NCBI GenBank assembly: GCA_964644845.1
Contig: CAZXXS010000018.1
Location: 62,001-126,000, forward strand
Length of the DNA stretch: 64,000 bases
Reading direction: 5' to 3'
Origin: Geothermovivens sp964644845
GTDB lineage: Bacteria > Zhuqueibacterota > Zhuqueibacteria > Oleimicrobiales > Geothermoviventaceae
The notes under the pieces were generated by a model. That model did not search any database. It had not been told where the DNA came from and worked only from the letters and a program-made list of their open reading frames with translations. This document shows, piece after piece, positions 28,123-36,561 of the stretch (positions are counted from its first letter, which is position 1; the number at the start of each line of letters is the position of its first letter). A program made the position numbers and the translations under genes.

Positions 28123-29454
28123 CTACCCTTCGCCTGTGACTTCGTCCAGCACGTGGGCCAGTTGTCTCGTCAATTCACGGCGCTCGAACGGATGAACTTC
28201 TTCCGCCGAGAGCGGGTGCAGCTCTTCCTTTTTCCAGCGCGTGTACACCTCCTCGAGCACACGTGTCGCCGCACGCACATCCCCAGGACGTACCACCCAA
28301 CCGGCTCGCACCTGACGGATCAATTTGGCTGCGTCGCCGTCGGGTGGCGCGAAAGCCAGCACTGGCCGCCGCGCCCCCAGGTATTCAAACAGCTTCCCCG
28401 TGACAATCCCTTTGTTGGCCGGGGTGTCGTCAATGAACAGCAGCGCAACGTCCGCAGCCAGAAGACGCGCCACGCTCTCCCGGTGCGGCACGTACTCGTG
28501 AATTTCCACAACCCTGGCCCAGGGGCCGGAGAGCAGTTCGTTTCGCAGTACGTCAGCAATTCGACCCACGAAGACCAACCTAAGCTCGGACAGCAGATCC
28601 CGTTTCCGCTCGGCGAGCCTCTGAACGGCCTCCAAGAGCGTTGTGGGTCGCCTGGCACCGTAAAGCGAGCCGGTGTAAATGAGCGTCAGCCGGTTGTCCC
28701 TGTGAGCCGGTGTAACGCCTGCAAAATCGGCCGCGTCAAAGCCATTCGGAATCAAACGCCAGCGTTCGTCCCGCGCTTCGGGATGACGACTCAGCAGGTC
28801 TTCGGCAACACCGCGCGTCACCGTGACCACACGCGTCGCTTTCCGCACCACGAGACCTTCGAGGCTCAAATCCACCCGGCGCGGCAAGCCCCTCCGTCGC
28901 GGGGCCGACACCCAGTCCACCCACGAATCCCGGAAATCCGCCACCCACGGCTTTCCGCTCAGAGCGTGCAGTTTCAGGCCAATCACGTGCGTCGTGTACG
29001 GCGGAGCCGAGCTCACCACCACCCGCACCCGAGGGTCCGACAGAATTCGCAAACCCGTTGCCGTGGCAAATGGTGTCCATCCCAAACGCGCGTCTGGGAT
29101 GAAAAACGTTCGCCTGACCCACTCCGAAAAGCGCTCCGCTAGCTTCTGCTTTTCACCTTCGCCGCGGCTCAGCACAGCCACATCCAGGTGCTGAGCAGCT
29201 TCACGCCCCGTCAGCTTCCGGTACAGAGCGTAGGGCTCAACAATCGGCGTGCGAATCACCTGGACCTTTTCCGGCACTTCGCCCATCAGCGAAGGATCCA
29301 GCGTGGGGTAGTCCGCGCCTTCGGCCGTCAACACCACCGGCTGCCAGCCGAACTCCGGCAGGTACTTAACAAATTTCAGCACCCGCTGCACGCCGCTGCC
29401 GCCAGCAGGTGGAAAGTAGTAAGCGACAAAGAGAACTCTTTTCACTTCCCGCAA
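28123..29454 (-). CDS. Glycosyltransferase family 4 protein (GT-B)
   Basis: This protein of about 443 residues begins KRVLFVAYYFPPAGGSGVQR, the usual N-terminal GT-B sugar-acceptor loop. It has a C-terminal donor domain with LIYTGSLYGARRP, ADVALLFIDDTPANKGIVTGKLFEY and ARRPVLAFAPPDGDAAKLI. It transfers a sugar from a nucleotide donor, probably in surface polysaccharide synthesis. I prefer the TTG at 29454 preceded by AGGTGGG; frames reaching 29532 add a Cys/Arg-rich stretch unlike the family. It is in a run with two further glycosyltransferases on the same strand. Confidence 0.87.
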   Translation of the reverse strand: MREVKRVLFVAYYFPPAGGSGVQRVLKFVKYLPEFGWQPVVLTAEGADYPTLDPSLMGEVPEKVQVIRTPIVEPYALYRKLTGREAAQHLDVAVLSRGEGEKQKLAERFSEWVRRTFFIPDARLGWTPFATATGLRILSDPRVRVVVSSAPPYTTHVIGLKLHALSGKPWVADFRDSWVDWVSAPRRRGLPRRVDLSLEGLVVRKATRVVTVTRGVAEDLLSRHPEARDERWRLIPNGFDAADFAGVTPAHRDNRLTLIYTGSLYGARRPTTLLEAVQRLAERKRDLLSELRLVFVGRIADVLRNELLSGPWARVVEIHEYVPHRESVARLLAADVALLFIDDTPANKGIVTGKLFEYLGARRPVLAFAPPDGDAAKLIRQVRAGWVVRPGDVRAATRVLEEVYTRWKKEELHPLSAEEVHPFERRELTRQLAHVLDEVTGEG

Positions 29455-29676
29455 GAGGTTTCCCACCTGGTTCCACAGCACAACCCTTTTCGGCCGGGGA
29501 GCACACGCCCTGCACCAAACCGAATTTGACACCAGCTTACGTGCCAGAGCAGCTCCAAAGTCCCTGCAGCCAGCCCCCGAGTTGGCCTTGTAACATCCGC
29601 CGTTTCGCTGAAATTGTAGGGACTAACTTTACCAGTGAGTTCCCTCGAAAGGCCGTCGGCAAAATCTTGGCTGGAG

Positions 29677-30804
29677 TTACACCTGGCGCACCAGTTCTTC
29701 CACAGCCTGAGCCACGCGATCCCAGGACAACTGGCGGCGCTTTTCTTCCACAGCCTTTCGCCACCGCGCACGGTCCTCGTCGCGGTAGAAACGCACCACC
29801 GCCTCGGCCAGCGCCTGGGCATTGCCAGGCGGAACCAGCAGACCCGTCTTGCCGTCCTCCACGACTTCTGGCAGCCCGCCCACAGTTGTCGTGACAACTG
29901 GTATCCCGTACGCGTACGCCATTGGCACAATGCCGCTCTGTGTCGCGCTCAAGTAGGGCAGCACCACAACATCTGCCGCCCCGAAGAAAACCGGCACCTC
30001 CTCATTCGGTACGTAACGATTGTGGAAGTGAACGACCTTTTCGAGACCAAGCTCCCGAGCCTGCTGTTCGTACACGCTCAGAGGCTCGTAGAACTCCCCC
30101 GCAACGACCAACTGTACAGGCACCGACTTTCTTGCTTCGCGCAAAGCTTGCAGCAGAATGTTCAGTCCCTTGTAGGGTCGCACGTACCCGAAAAAAAGCA
30201 GCACTGGTGTTTCTGGATCCAAACCAAGCCGGCGTCGGGCCTCGATTTTCGAAACCTGGCCTACTGGTTCGTAGGCCGGGTGCGGTACAACCCGGTAGAC
30301 AGCGTCGGGCCGAAACCTCAGCAAATCCTCCTCCACAGGCTTCGACATGACCACAAACGCGTGCGCACTCCGCAAGCCGAACCGGGAAAGCAAATTCCCA
30401 CCGGGCTGGCGCTCGTGTGGTGTGATGTTGTGGCAGATCCAGACGATTCTCGCCGCTGACCAGCGGCGGAGCAGTCGGCTCACCGAGCCGTAGCTCGGCG
30501 CGAAGAAAGGCATCCAGTAGTGAAACACGACCGCGTCGGGTTGCCAACGGGTAAGTCTTCGGGCGGTACGCCACCAGCTCAAAGGGCCAATCGAGTCCAA
30601 AAGCTGTTCCGAGGGGATCTGCGGTGCCAGCCGGCTCTTCTCTTTCTGGGTGGTACCGGGGAAAAGCACGTTGGGGTACTGTCGTGTAAAGTTAACCGCC
30701 AGCACCTGGTGCCCGCGCTCGCGGAGGGCCAGGTACAAGCGCGCATTGAAGTAAGCGATGCCCCCACGGTAGGGGTACGCCGGTCCTACACTTGCAACGC
30801 GCAT
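29677..30804 (-). CDS. Glycosyltransferase family 4 protein (GT-B)
   Basis: This GT4 enzyme of 375 residues begins with an N-terminal GGIAYFNARL loop. The donor domain has LLFFGYVRPYKGL, the ADVVVLPYLSATQSGIVPMA segment and GLPEVVEDGKTGLLVPPGN. The EX7E-like area is changed to a Gln/Ser-rich loop, but the overall fold signature is clear. It starts 17 bp after the stop of the GT2 gene, so it probably belongs to the same transcript as the GT2, lipoprotein and TPR genes. Confidence 0.9.
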   Translation of the reverse strand: MRVASVGPAYPYRGGIAYFNARLYLALRERGHQVLAVNFTRQYPNVLFPGTTQKEKSRLAPQIPSEQLLDSIGPLSWWRTARRLTRWQPDAVVFHYWMPFFAPSYGSVSRLLRRWSAARIVWICHNITPHERQPGGNLLSRFGLRSAHAFVVMSKPVEEDLLRFRPDAVYRVVPHPAYEPVGQVSKIEARRRLGLDPETPVLLFFGYVRPYKGLNILLQALREARKSVPVQLVVAGEFYEPLSVYEQQARELGLEKVVHFHNRYVPNEEVPVFFGAADVVVLPYLSATQSGIVPMAYAYGIPVVTTTVGGLPEVVEDGKTGLLVPPGNAQALAEAVVRFYRDEDRARWRKAVEEKRRQLSWDRVAQAVEELVRQV

Positions 30805-30820
30805 CCTTCGGGACCCGCCT

Positions 30821-31759
30821 TCAGTCCAAAACCTCGCGCACTGCGTACGGTAGCCGCTCTTTCTGGGTCTCCGTGATCATTTCACCGATCAGGCCAATGG
30901 AAATAAACTGGACGCCCACAATGATCAGGAGAAGTCCGAGGAAGAGCAGCGGGCGGTTGCTCAGGTAAACCGAGGCGAAAAGTCTCTGGTAGGTCAGGTA
31001 GGCGAGAATCACCAGTCCGAGAAACGTCGAAATCAGACCGGGAACGCCGAAAAAGTGAAGCGGCCGTTTGCTGTAGCGGGTGAGGAAGAGCACCGTGATC
31101 AAGTCAAACAGCCCGCTTGTGGCGCGTGAGATGCCGAACTTGCTCCTGCCGTAGCGGCGGGGATGGTGTTGCACCACCATCTCGCCGACGCGGAACCCCT
31201 GCCAGTGCGCCAGCACTGGTAAGAACCGATGCAGCTCGCCGTACACGTTGATGTTTTCGATCACTTCGCGCCGGTAGGCCTTGAGCCCGCAATTGAAGTC
31301 GTGCAGGCGAATGCCTGACATCAGCGATGTGGCCCAGTTGAACAGCTTGCTGCTGACTCGCTTGCCCAGCGGGTCCCGACGCTTCTTTTTCCAGCCGGAG
31401 ATCAGGTCGTAACCGCTCTCGATTTTCCCAACCAGCTTGGGGATTTCCGTCGGGTCGTCCTGCAAATCGGCGTCCATCGTGATCACAACCTGCCCCCGAG
31501 CGTGGCGAAATCCGTACGCCAAAGCGGCCGATTTGCCGTAATTCCGGCGAAACGAAAAGCCCCGCACGTGCGGATCTTCTTGTCGCAAAGCTTTGATCAC
31601 GTCCCACGAGCCGTCGCTGGAACCGTCGTCCACAAAAAGGATTTCGTAGGGCCGACCGAACGCCGTCAGCACTTCTTGCAAACGTCGGTGCAGTTCCGGC
31701 AGCGACTCGCGTTCGTTCAAGAGCGGAATGACCACGCTAATGTACGGTTGGTCTGCCAT
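30821..31759 (-). CDS. Glycosyltransferase family 2, DPM1/polyprenyl-phosphate type with C-terminal membrane helices
   Basis: This protein of 312 residues has a GT-A domain with ISVVIPLLNERESL, LFVDDGSSDGS (nucleotide site), RRNYGKSAAL and the metal motif MDADLQDDP. Two C-terminal membrane hairpin helices (residues about 235-255 and 270-295, LLFLGLLLIIVGVQFISIGL) are as in DPM1/GtrB-type enzymes that load a sugar on undecaprenyl phosphate. Its ATG overlaps the stop of the lipoprotein gene by one base (TGATG), showing tight coupling. Confidence 0.92.
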   Translation of the reverse strand: MADQPYISVVIPLLNERESLPELHRRLQEVLTAFGRPYEILFVDDGSSDGSWDVIKALRQEDPHVRGFSFRRNYGKSAALAYGFRHARGQVVITMDADLQDDPTEIPKLVGKIESGYDLISGWKKKRRDPLGKRVSSKLFNWATSLMSGIRLHDFNCGLKAYRREVIENINVYGELHRFLPVLAHWQGFRVGEMVVQHHPRRYGRSKFGISRATSGLFDLITVLFLTRYSKRPLHFFGVPGLISTFLGLVILAYLTYQRLFASVYLSNRPLLFLGLLLIIVGVQFISIGLIGEMITETQKERLPYAVREVLD

Positions 31760-32598
31760 CAGTCTCCTTCAGCTAACCTGGAGTCAATGTGCTCCGACAC
31801 CAGGAAAACGGACCGCAGCGGCACGCGCCGTGCAGAATGCGGAAAGTTGACTCTGTAGCGCCTCCAGTTGATTCGACCGTTGACGCGAGGCTGCCGGTAA
31901 GCAATTGCCAGACGCATTTTGGGGCTGTCGCTTTTCACACGAACCAGCCGGGCAATCAGACAACCGCCCAGCCGGTTTGGGCTTTCGTACGCCACCAGCA
32001 CTGTGCGATCGGCACCCCAGGCAAAACTCGCCTCGCGCGGCTCCGCACTCTCGCGGTTGACCACGTAACGCCGCGACACCACCTCGTCGGTCTGTTCGAT
32101 CGTGAGCAATTTCTCACCCCACGGTCGCCAGGTGGCCGGCTCCTCACACCCAAGCACGGGCCGCCCAAACAGCACCTCCACCCATTCGCCCGGTCTTTCC
32201 CTCGCCAACCGAAATTCTTCTGTCGCACCCACGTAGAGGGTGTTACGAAAAGGCACGTACACCCAAAGGCTGTCTGTCGTCGCCACCACGTCGGCGGCCC
32301 GTACACCAAGCGGCCCGCGCAACCGCACGACCAGCACGCCTGCCCTTGAGTAAGCAATTTTCCCCCAGCCGCTTACGTTGCCCAGCTCCGAGTTGAACGA
32401 GAAACGCAGCTCCGATTCAAAGGTGTTGAGCTTACCCCAGCTGTTCTGCAGCTGCCGACAGAGTGCAGGCCACGGCGTTCCCTCCTGAATGTGCAGGCGG
32501 GAGACCCGACCAGCACACCCAGCCACAAGCATTCCCGCAACCGCCAACGCCACCCAGACCAGGACTTTACCAATCGATCGACTGTTTGCTTCCGTCAT
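31759..32598 (-). CDS. DUF4292/LolA-like outer-membrane lipoprotein
   Basis: This protein of 279 residues has a lipobox (MLVAGC) and then a beta-rich region reminiscent of the LolA/LolB fold: repeated strands FESELRFSFNSE, GWGKIAYSRAGVLVVRLRGP, DSLWVYVPFRNTLYVG. The DUF4292 family of FCB lipoproteins has this layout and is typically found, as here, directly after a TPR lipoprotein gene. It overlaps the TPR gene by 4 bp (ATGA) and the GT2 gene by 1 bp, so all are one transcript. It may handle hydrophobic cargo at the outer membrane, but that is inference from the fold. Confidence 0.75.
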   Translation of the reverse strand: MTEANSRSIGKVLVWVALAVAGMLVAGCAGRVSRLHIQEGTPWPALCRQLQNSWGKLNTFESELRFSFNSELGNVSGWGKIAYSRAGVLVVRLRGPLGVRAADVVATTDSLWVYVPFRNTLYVGATEEFRLARERPGEWVEVLFGRPVLGCEEPATWRPWGEKLLTIEQTDEVVSRRYVVNRESAEPREASFAWGADRTVLVAYESPNRLGGCLIARLVRVKSDSPKMRLAIAYRQPRVNGRINWRRYRVNFPHSARRVPLRSVFLVSEHIDSRLAEGD

Positions 32599-34604
32599 CG
32601 TTGGCCGATCCTCTCCAGCAGGTAGGATCGGCTACTGTCCATGTCGTAAGCCTTTTCCCAGGCCTTACGAGCTTCGGCGAGATCGCCCAGTTTCTCGTAC
32701 ACATCCCCGAGATGTTCGTAAACTTCCGCGGAATTTGCCCGTGTCTTGAGCGCCTTCTGGATGTACTCCAGAGCCTCCTGGTAGCGGCCCAGTTTGTAAA
32801 GCACCCAGCCCTTCGTGTCCAGAAAAGCACCGTTCTGTGGTTGCGCTTCGAGGGCTTTGTCTACCATCTCAAGGGCGTCGAGAAGGCGCACGCCCCGTTG
32901 AGCCAAACTGTAAGCGTAGTTGTTCAGGGCGGTCGGGTTTTCTGGATTCACCTTCAGAATCAATCTGTACAGCGAGTCACATTTGTCGTACTCGTGTAGA
33001 TTGTCGTACGCTGCCGCCAGCCCCAGCAGAGCGTCAATGTTCTCCGGATCGTTCTCGGCCGCTTTCTGCAGGTAGGGCAACGCCTCTTCCGAACGGTTCA
33101 GCTGGTTCAGCAAACTCCCGAGCAAAAAGTTGATCTGAGGATCCTGCGGGAAGATTTGCACTGCCTGCTCGAACACGCCGCGGGCTCGTTCCAGACTGTC
33201 CTGGCGCAAGTACGACAACCCCAGCATGATCCAAGTACCGGGAAACCGCTCCTGCCTCGCGGCGGCCTTGCGTAGCAGTGCACGTGCGGAGTCGTACTGC
33301 GCCTCCAGGTACAAGAGACGCCCGAGTGCAAAATAGGGCCGCCAGTCCTCCGGATTCTTTTCAAGGATCGAGGAGTAGATTTCGCCTGCCTTGTTCGAAT
33401 CTCCCCGGGCCAAGTACAGGTCGCCAAGCTCCAAAGCCATGGCCAGATTCGAAGTGTCTTCGGCAGCCCACTTTCGCACCAGCTCAATGGCTTCGTCCAA
33501 ACGTCCCGCTTTAACGAGCAAATCGCGAACACGGTCGCGTAGCTCCTGGTTCTTCGGGTTATTTTGCCAGCCTGTGCGCAGAATGTCGATGGCTGCACTC
33601 GTGTCTTTGCGCGCCAGGTAAACCGCCGCAAGAGAGACGTAGACCTGCGTTTCCTTAGGAAAACGTTGTTCCAATTTCTTGAAAAGAGCCTCCGCCGCGC
33701 TTGTGTCCCCCTGCTGAACCATCAGCCGCCCGATCTGCAACCACGCTTCCACATCGTTCGAATCGCGCTTCACACGTTCCCGCACCAGCCGTAGCGCGGC
33801 TCCCCAATCTTTCTGAATCACGTAGAGATCGTGAAGCTGATTTCGCGCCTGCTCGAAGTCCGGGTGCTGAGCGAGTGTTTTCTCGAGAAAAGTCGTGGCC
33901 CGGGAGGTGTCGCCCGTTTGCAAGTAAAGGTCGGTCATCAGAAGGTAAGGGCCTTCCTCGTCCGGATTCTCCTCCATGAATTTCTTGAGGATTTCCGTAG
34001 CCTCGTCGGTAGCCCCGCTGCGCATCAACATTTCGACAATCCGCAGAGCAACATCCTGGTCGATGCGCTCCTCCTGTCGCAGCTTCAAGACAAGGTCTGC
34101 AGCGTCTTTCGCTTTGCCACGCGTAATCAGAACCGCCAGCAGGTTCTGAATCACGTCCGGATCATCCGGCTCGAGCACGGCCAGCCTGCGCAACACGACT
34201 TCCGAGCGGTCGAGTCGTCCCTGACGCTGGTAGATGTCGGCAAGCAGCCGTAACACCTCCGTGTTGTCCGGGTCCAGTTGAGCCGCCTTTTTCAGCATTC
34301 GGAGGGCACTGCCCGTCTTGTGCAGCCTCAGGTAGTTCTCGGCAACGGCCTGGTAGATCCCCGCTGTCGAGTCGTAGAGCAACGCCTCTTGAAACTCGAG
34401 GAGCGCCCTCTGAAAATCACCCAGCGTCTCGTACACGCTCCCGCGAATGACGTGCTGTAACGCCACCCGATTTACGTGCGGCACCGACGTCCGCGCCTCT
34501 CTCGACGCCTGTTGACGCCGCACAAACGGGAGCGGTGTGCTGCACCCCGCCGCCAGCGCAACGGTAACCAGCACCACGATTGTTGTCCGGGCACCTCTTG
34601 GCAT
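32595..34604 (-). CDS. Tetratricopeptide-repeat lipoprotein
   Basis: This protein of 669 residues has a lipobox-type N-terminus (VALAAGC) and then at least fifteen TPR units from about residue 50 to the end, for example GDFQRALLEFQEALLYDS, KTGSALRMLKKAAQLDPDN and PENPTALNNYAYSLAQRG. It is a periplasmic or outer-membrane-anchored scaffold; TPR lipoproteins of this kind occur with polysaccharide assembly or envelope genes. It is the promoter-proximal gene of the block TPR, DUF4292-like, GT2, GT4, with overlaps throughout. Confidence 0.9.
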   Translation of the reverse strand: MPRGARTTIVVLVTVALAAGCSTPLPFVRRQQASREARTSVPHVNRVALQHVIRGSVYETLGDFQRALLEFQEALLYDSTAGIYQAVAENYLRLHKTGSALRMLKKAAQLDPDNTEVLRLLADIYQRQGRLDRSEVVLRRLAVLEPDDPDVIQNLLAVLITRGKAKDAADLVLKLRQEERIDQDVALRIVEMLMRSGATDEATEILKKFMEENPDEEGPYLLMTDLYLQTGDTSRATTFLEKTLAQHPDFEQARNQLHDLYVIQKDWGAALRLVRERVKRDSNDVEAWLQIGRLMVQQGDTSAAEALFKKLEQRFPKETQVYVSLAAVYLARKDTSAAIDILRTGWQNNPKNQELRDRVRDLLVKAGRLDEAIELVRKWAAEDTSNLAMALELGDLYLARGDSNKAGEIYSSILEKNPEDWRPYFALGRLLYLEAQYDSARALLRKAAARQERFPGTWIMLGLSYLRQDSLERARGVFEQAVQIFPQDPQINFLLGSLLNQLNRSEEALPYLQKAAENDPENIDALLGLAAAYDNLHEYDKCDSLYRLILKVNPENPTALNNYAYSLAQRGVRLLDALEMVDKALEAQPQNGAFLDTKGWVLYKLGRYQEALEYIQKALKTRANSAEVYEHLGDVYEKLGDLAEARKAWEKAYDMDSSRSYLLERIGQR

Positions 34605-34860
34605 CTGAACTCGCTCCTAATGAAGAACGGCAGCCTTGCGGATGGTAGAACGCGTCGCGTTGCTACCTCGTTCCGCGGGGCTGCCCTGAAACAATCCGTT
34701 CCGGCAAAACAAGACCTGCGCCGCCCTGCACTGCACCGCAGGACCCAACATTCCGGGTCCGCACAGGGTTCCGCTACAGCCTTCCCATTCCAACGCGCAC
34801 ATCCCAGCTGCCCGCCTGCCGAACCCGGACACAGCTGCCACTTCAGCGTAAGTCGCGCTA

Positions 34861-34889
34861 AATATATCCGAAAAAGGCGCTAATTCCAA
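34861..34889 (-). promoter_or_regulatory. Putative sigma-70-type promoter of the TPR-lipoprotein operon
   Basis: On the minus strand TTGGAA (34889-34884, 4/6) and TATATT (34866-34861, 5/6) are separated by 17 bp, in the most AT-rich stretch of this intergenic region. The predicted start of transcription is near 34854, leaving a long leader of about 250 nt before the ATG at 34604. Confidence 0.45.
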
Positions 34890-35372
34890 GGAGAAATTCC
34901 TTTTACAGGGGATAGGTTCTGCCAATTCTATTTGGGGCCCCTCAGAAACCCAAGCTTCCCTGATTCCAGCTGGATCGCTCTCGAAACCCTCAGGCCCTCC
35001 CAAGACCTCGTCGGCCCTTAACCCCTCAGCGCCAGCGCCCACGGCTATCTTCAAACAGGCCACCTGGCCGAAGTGTGGTCGGAGCGCAATTGCGGTTGGG
35101 CGCGAGTTGGCCGAACATTTCCACTTGGGGGAGGCAAAGAGGTGTCACCCTTCCGTTGCCGGACTGCTCTGAAAACGGAGCAGCCGGCAAAAAGAAAACC
35201 GCTTTGACCGTCCGAGAATACCCACCGGCGAAAATGATCCCCCAGTTGCCGCAGTTCTTGCTTCCCAAGAGTCCCCTTCGTACATTCGGCGCGGTCGCAT
35301 TCTGCCCAGACCGCTCGCACACCCCACGTCGCAGTGACAAGCTGTAGTTTACCAGTCAAGCGCGGACTCCAA
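34890..35372. other. Intergenic region upstream of mobA
   Basis: This lies between the divergent TPR operon promoter and mobA. Open frames here (for example the minus frame over 34617-35063) are Ala/Gly/Arg-rich without recognisable motifs and I regard them as non-coding. I see no clear mobA promoter. Confidence 0.45.
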
Positions 35373-36029
35373 ATGGGCCTTTCTCGAGACAAGGTCGTGG
35401 TCGGCCTCCTGGCCGGCGGACGAAGTCGCCGGTTTGGTAGGGACAAGTTGGCCCTCCAGGTGCACGGACTGCCGCTGCTCCACCACCTGGTTTTCCGGGT
35501 TCAGCGAGCAGGCTTCCGCGTGGTGATTTTGGGCCAACCGGTCGGCGTGGAACCCCCTGCAGGGGTGCCAACGTTGCCGGACCGCCTGCCAGGCCACGGA
35601 CCGCTGGGCGGGCTCCACACGTTGCTGAGCATGCTTGCACCTGACCAACGGGGGTTCCTGCTACCTGCCGACCTGCCCTTTTTCGATCCCGCTCTCATCG
35701 AGGCCATGCGAAGCCACCTGCACGCGTCCGACTCTGCCCTTCTTTTGCTCGATACTCACGGTCCCCAGCCCGCTTGCGGTTTTTACGCACCCACCTGTTT
35801 GCCTATTCTGGAGGATTGCCTGAACCGGAACGACAACATCATCTGGGCACTGCTGAACCGCGTGCCTTACCGTTTGCTGCCGGTGTCGGAGCTGTTGCCG
35901 AATGCCGACCCCCACCTGCTCTTCAATCTGAATCGCCCAGAAGACGAAGCCCTGTTCTGGCGCCTCGTCGACGACCGGGAACCGCTCTTCCGGTACACTC
36001 CTGCGAAACGCACACACACCACCGGCTGA
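35373..36029 (+). CDS. mobA: Molybdenum cofactor guanylyltransferase
   Basis: This nucleotidyltransferase of 218 residues has the MobA signature LLAGGRSRRFGRDKL, the PDRLPGHGPLGGLHTLL loop, the metal Asp in LPADLPFFDP, and the C-terminal LFNLNRPEDE. It attaches GMP to molybdopterin to make MGD, the cofactor form required by NapA, which is encoded 6 kb downstream on the same strand. I chose the ATG at 35373 because it starts just before the conserved loop; the frame is open back to 35334. About 240 bp separate its stop from the sigma-54 promoter of the next operon. Confidence 0.9.
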   Translation: MGLSRDKVVVGLLAGGRSRRFGRDKLALQVHGLPLLHHLVFRVQRAGFRVVILGQPVGVEPPAGVPTLPDRLPGHGPLGGLHTLLSMLAPDQRGFLLPADLPFFDPALIEAMRSHLHASDSALLLLDTHGPQPACGFYAPTCLPILEDCLNRNDNIIWALLNRVPYRLLPVSELLPNADPHLLFNLNRPEDEALFWRLVDDREPLFRYTPAKRTHTTG

Positions 36030-36145
36030 CAGCCATCCGACCTAAACACGTTCTTTACGTGTCCCCCGACAGCTGGTCTGGCAGAATGGGTCGCGCCGCC
36101 GAGTTTCCCCGGCACGATCCCCCGACGCAACCTGAGCGGTCCGGT

Positions 36146-36172
36146 GTGACGGCATGCTGACACTGTGACTGT
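36146..36172. promoter_or_regulatory. Upstream activator element, copy 1 (shared with 39929)
   Basis: GTGACGGCATGC is followed by TGACAC and TGTGACTGT. Of its 27 bases, 24 match the copy at 39929-39956 with one gap. Its first base is 113 bp upstream of the -24 box of the sigma-54 promoter at 36259, a normal place for an NtrC-type enhancer. The likely binding protein is the GAFTGA-containing regulator encoded at 50959-52350, by inference. Confidence 0.65.
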
Positions 36173-36258
36173 CCGTAGTCGCCCCACAGGGCCAACAACG
36201 CGGGTACTGGTTCTTCTAACCTTCGCCTGTTCAGGCAGTTACAGAAAGCTCCAAAACC

Positions 36259-36273
36259 TGGCACAGAAATTGT
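36259..36273 (+). promoter_or_regulatory. Sigma-54 (-24/-12) promoter of the riboswitch operon
   Basis: TGGCAC (36259-36264, 6/6), a 5-bp spacer AGAAA, then TTGT (consensus TTGC, 3/4). The predicted transcription start is near 36285, 15 nt before the first helix of the riboswitch. The paired enhancer-like element lies 113 bp upstream. Confidence 0.7.
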
Positions 36274-36299
36274 GAAGCTCGTGTCACGAGTGTTAATCA

Positions 36300-36399
36300 G
36301 TCTCCGAGCCCTGGCGCCTAAAGCCCCAGTGGCCACGGCGTCTTGGCCGACAGGGTGTGGAAGGAAACGACCACGCCTCCCCGTGCTTGGAAAGGAGAC
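36300..36399 (+). promoter_or_regulatory. Riboswitch aptamer, probably of the molybdenum-cofactor (Moco) class
   Basis: The 100-nt region is closed by a perfect P1, GTCTCC (36300-36305) with GGAGAC (36394-36399). Inside are CTGG/CCAG (36311-36314/36326-36329), GGCCA/TGGCC (36331-36335/36344-36348) and a 7-bp helix GGTGTGG/CCACGCC (36354-36360/36371-36377). The last is capped by a loop containing a GAAA tetraloop (36364-36367). A CCTAAAG stretch (36317-36323) resembles a tetraloop receptor. The opening CTCCGAGCC and the layout recall the Moco RNA motif, but I assign the class mainly from context: mobA upstream, nitrate reductase downstream, transport genes under control. The P1 3' strand can instead pair with 36417-36422, giving a switch. 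A tungsten-cofactor or other class is possible. Confidence 0.68.
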
Positions 36400-36412
36400 G
36401 CAGCGAATTTCT

Positions 36413-36443
36413 GCCGGTCTCCGGCGCACGGGACCGGCTTTTT
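36413..36443 (+). terminator. Riboswitch-controlled intrinsic terminator
   Basis: GCCGGTC plus CC (36413-36422, with T36420 bulged) pairs with GGGACCGGC (36430-36438), followed by TTTTT (36439-36443). The left arm contains GTCTCC (36417-36422), the same hexamer as the 5' strand of P1, which can pair with GGAGAC (36394-36399). GCAG (36400-36403) can then pair with CTGC (36411-36414) to give a 10-bp antiterminator. Ligand binding that stabilises P1 would therefore switch transcription off. Confidence 0.8.
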
Positions 36444-36453
36444 CATTGGTCCC

Positions 36454-36501
36454 AACGCCCAGTGTCCCTGCCAAGCCGGGAGCTGGGCGTTTTGGTTTTT
36501 T
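36454..36501 (+). terminator. Second intrinsic terminator in the riboswitch leader
   Basis: AACGCCCAG (36454-36462) pairs with CTGGGCGTT (36483-36491), 9 bp, with inner TCCC/GGGA pairing. A T-rich tract (TTTTGG then seven T) follows. It stands 60 bp before the first coding gene. GGGACC (36430-36435) can also pair with GGTCCC (36448-36453), so the two hairpins may interact. Confidence 0.72.
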
Positions 36502-36561
36502 CGGAGCCATTTCACGAAGCGGGCAAGACAAAGGCAAACAAATCCTCGAGACACGGGAAAA

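Noticed and set aside
34617..35063. Minus-strand frame of 148 codons between the TPR operon and mobA
   Set aside because: It lacks recognisable motifs, overlaps the likely promoter of the TPR operon and has a start without an SD.
36146..36172. CRP-type site (TGTGA-N6-TCACA) reading of the activator element
   Set aside because: The palindrome has GTGA and TCAC separated by 10 rather than 6 bases, so it does not fit the CRP consensus.
36300..36399. Cobalamin riboswitch, because the downstream receptor resembles BtuB and the minus strand shows GCCACTG
   Set aside because: The match is on the wrong strand, other conserved B12-box elements are missing, and 100 nt is too short for the class.
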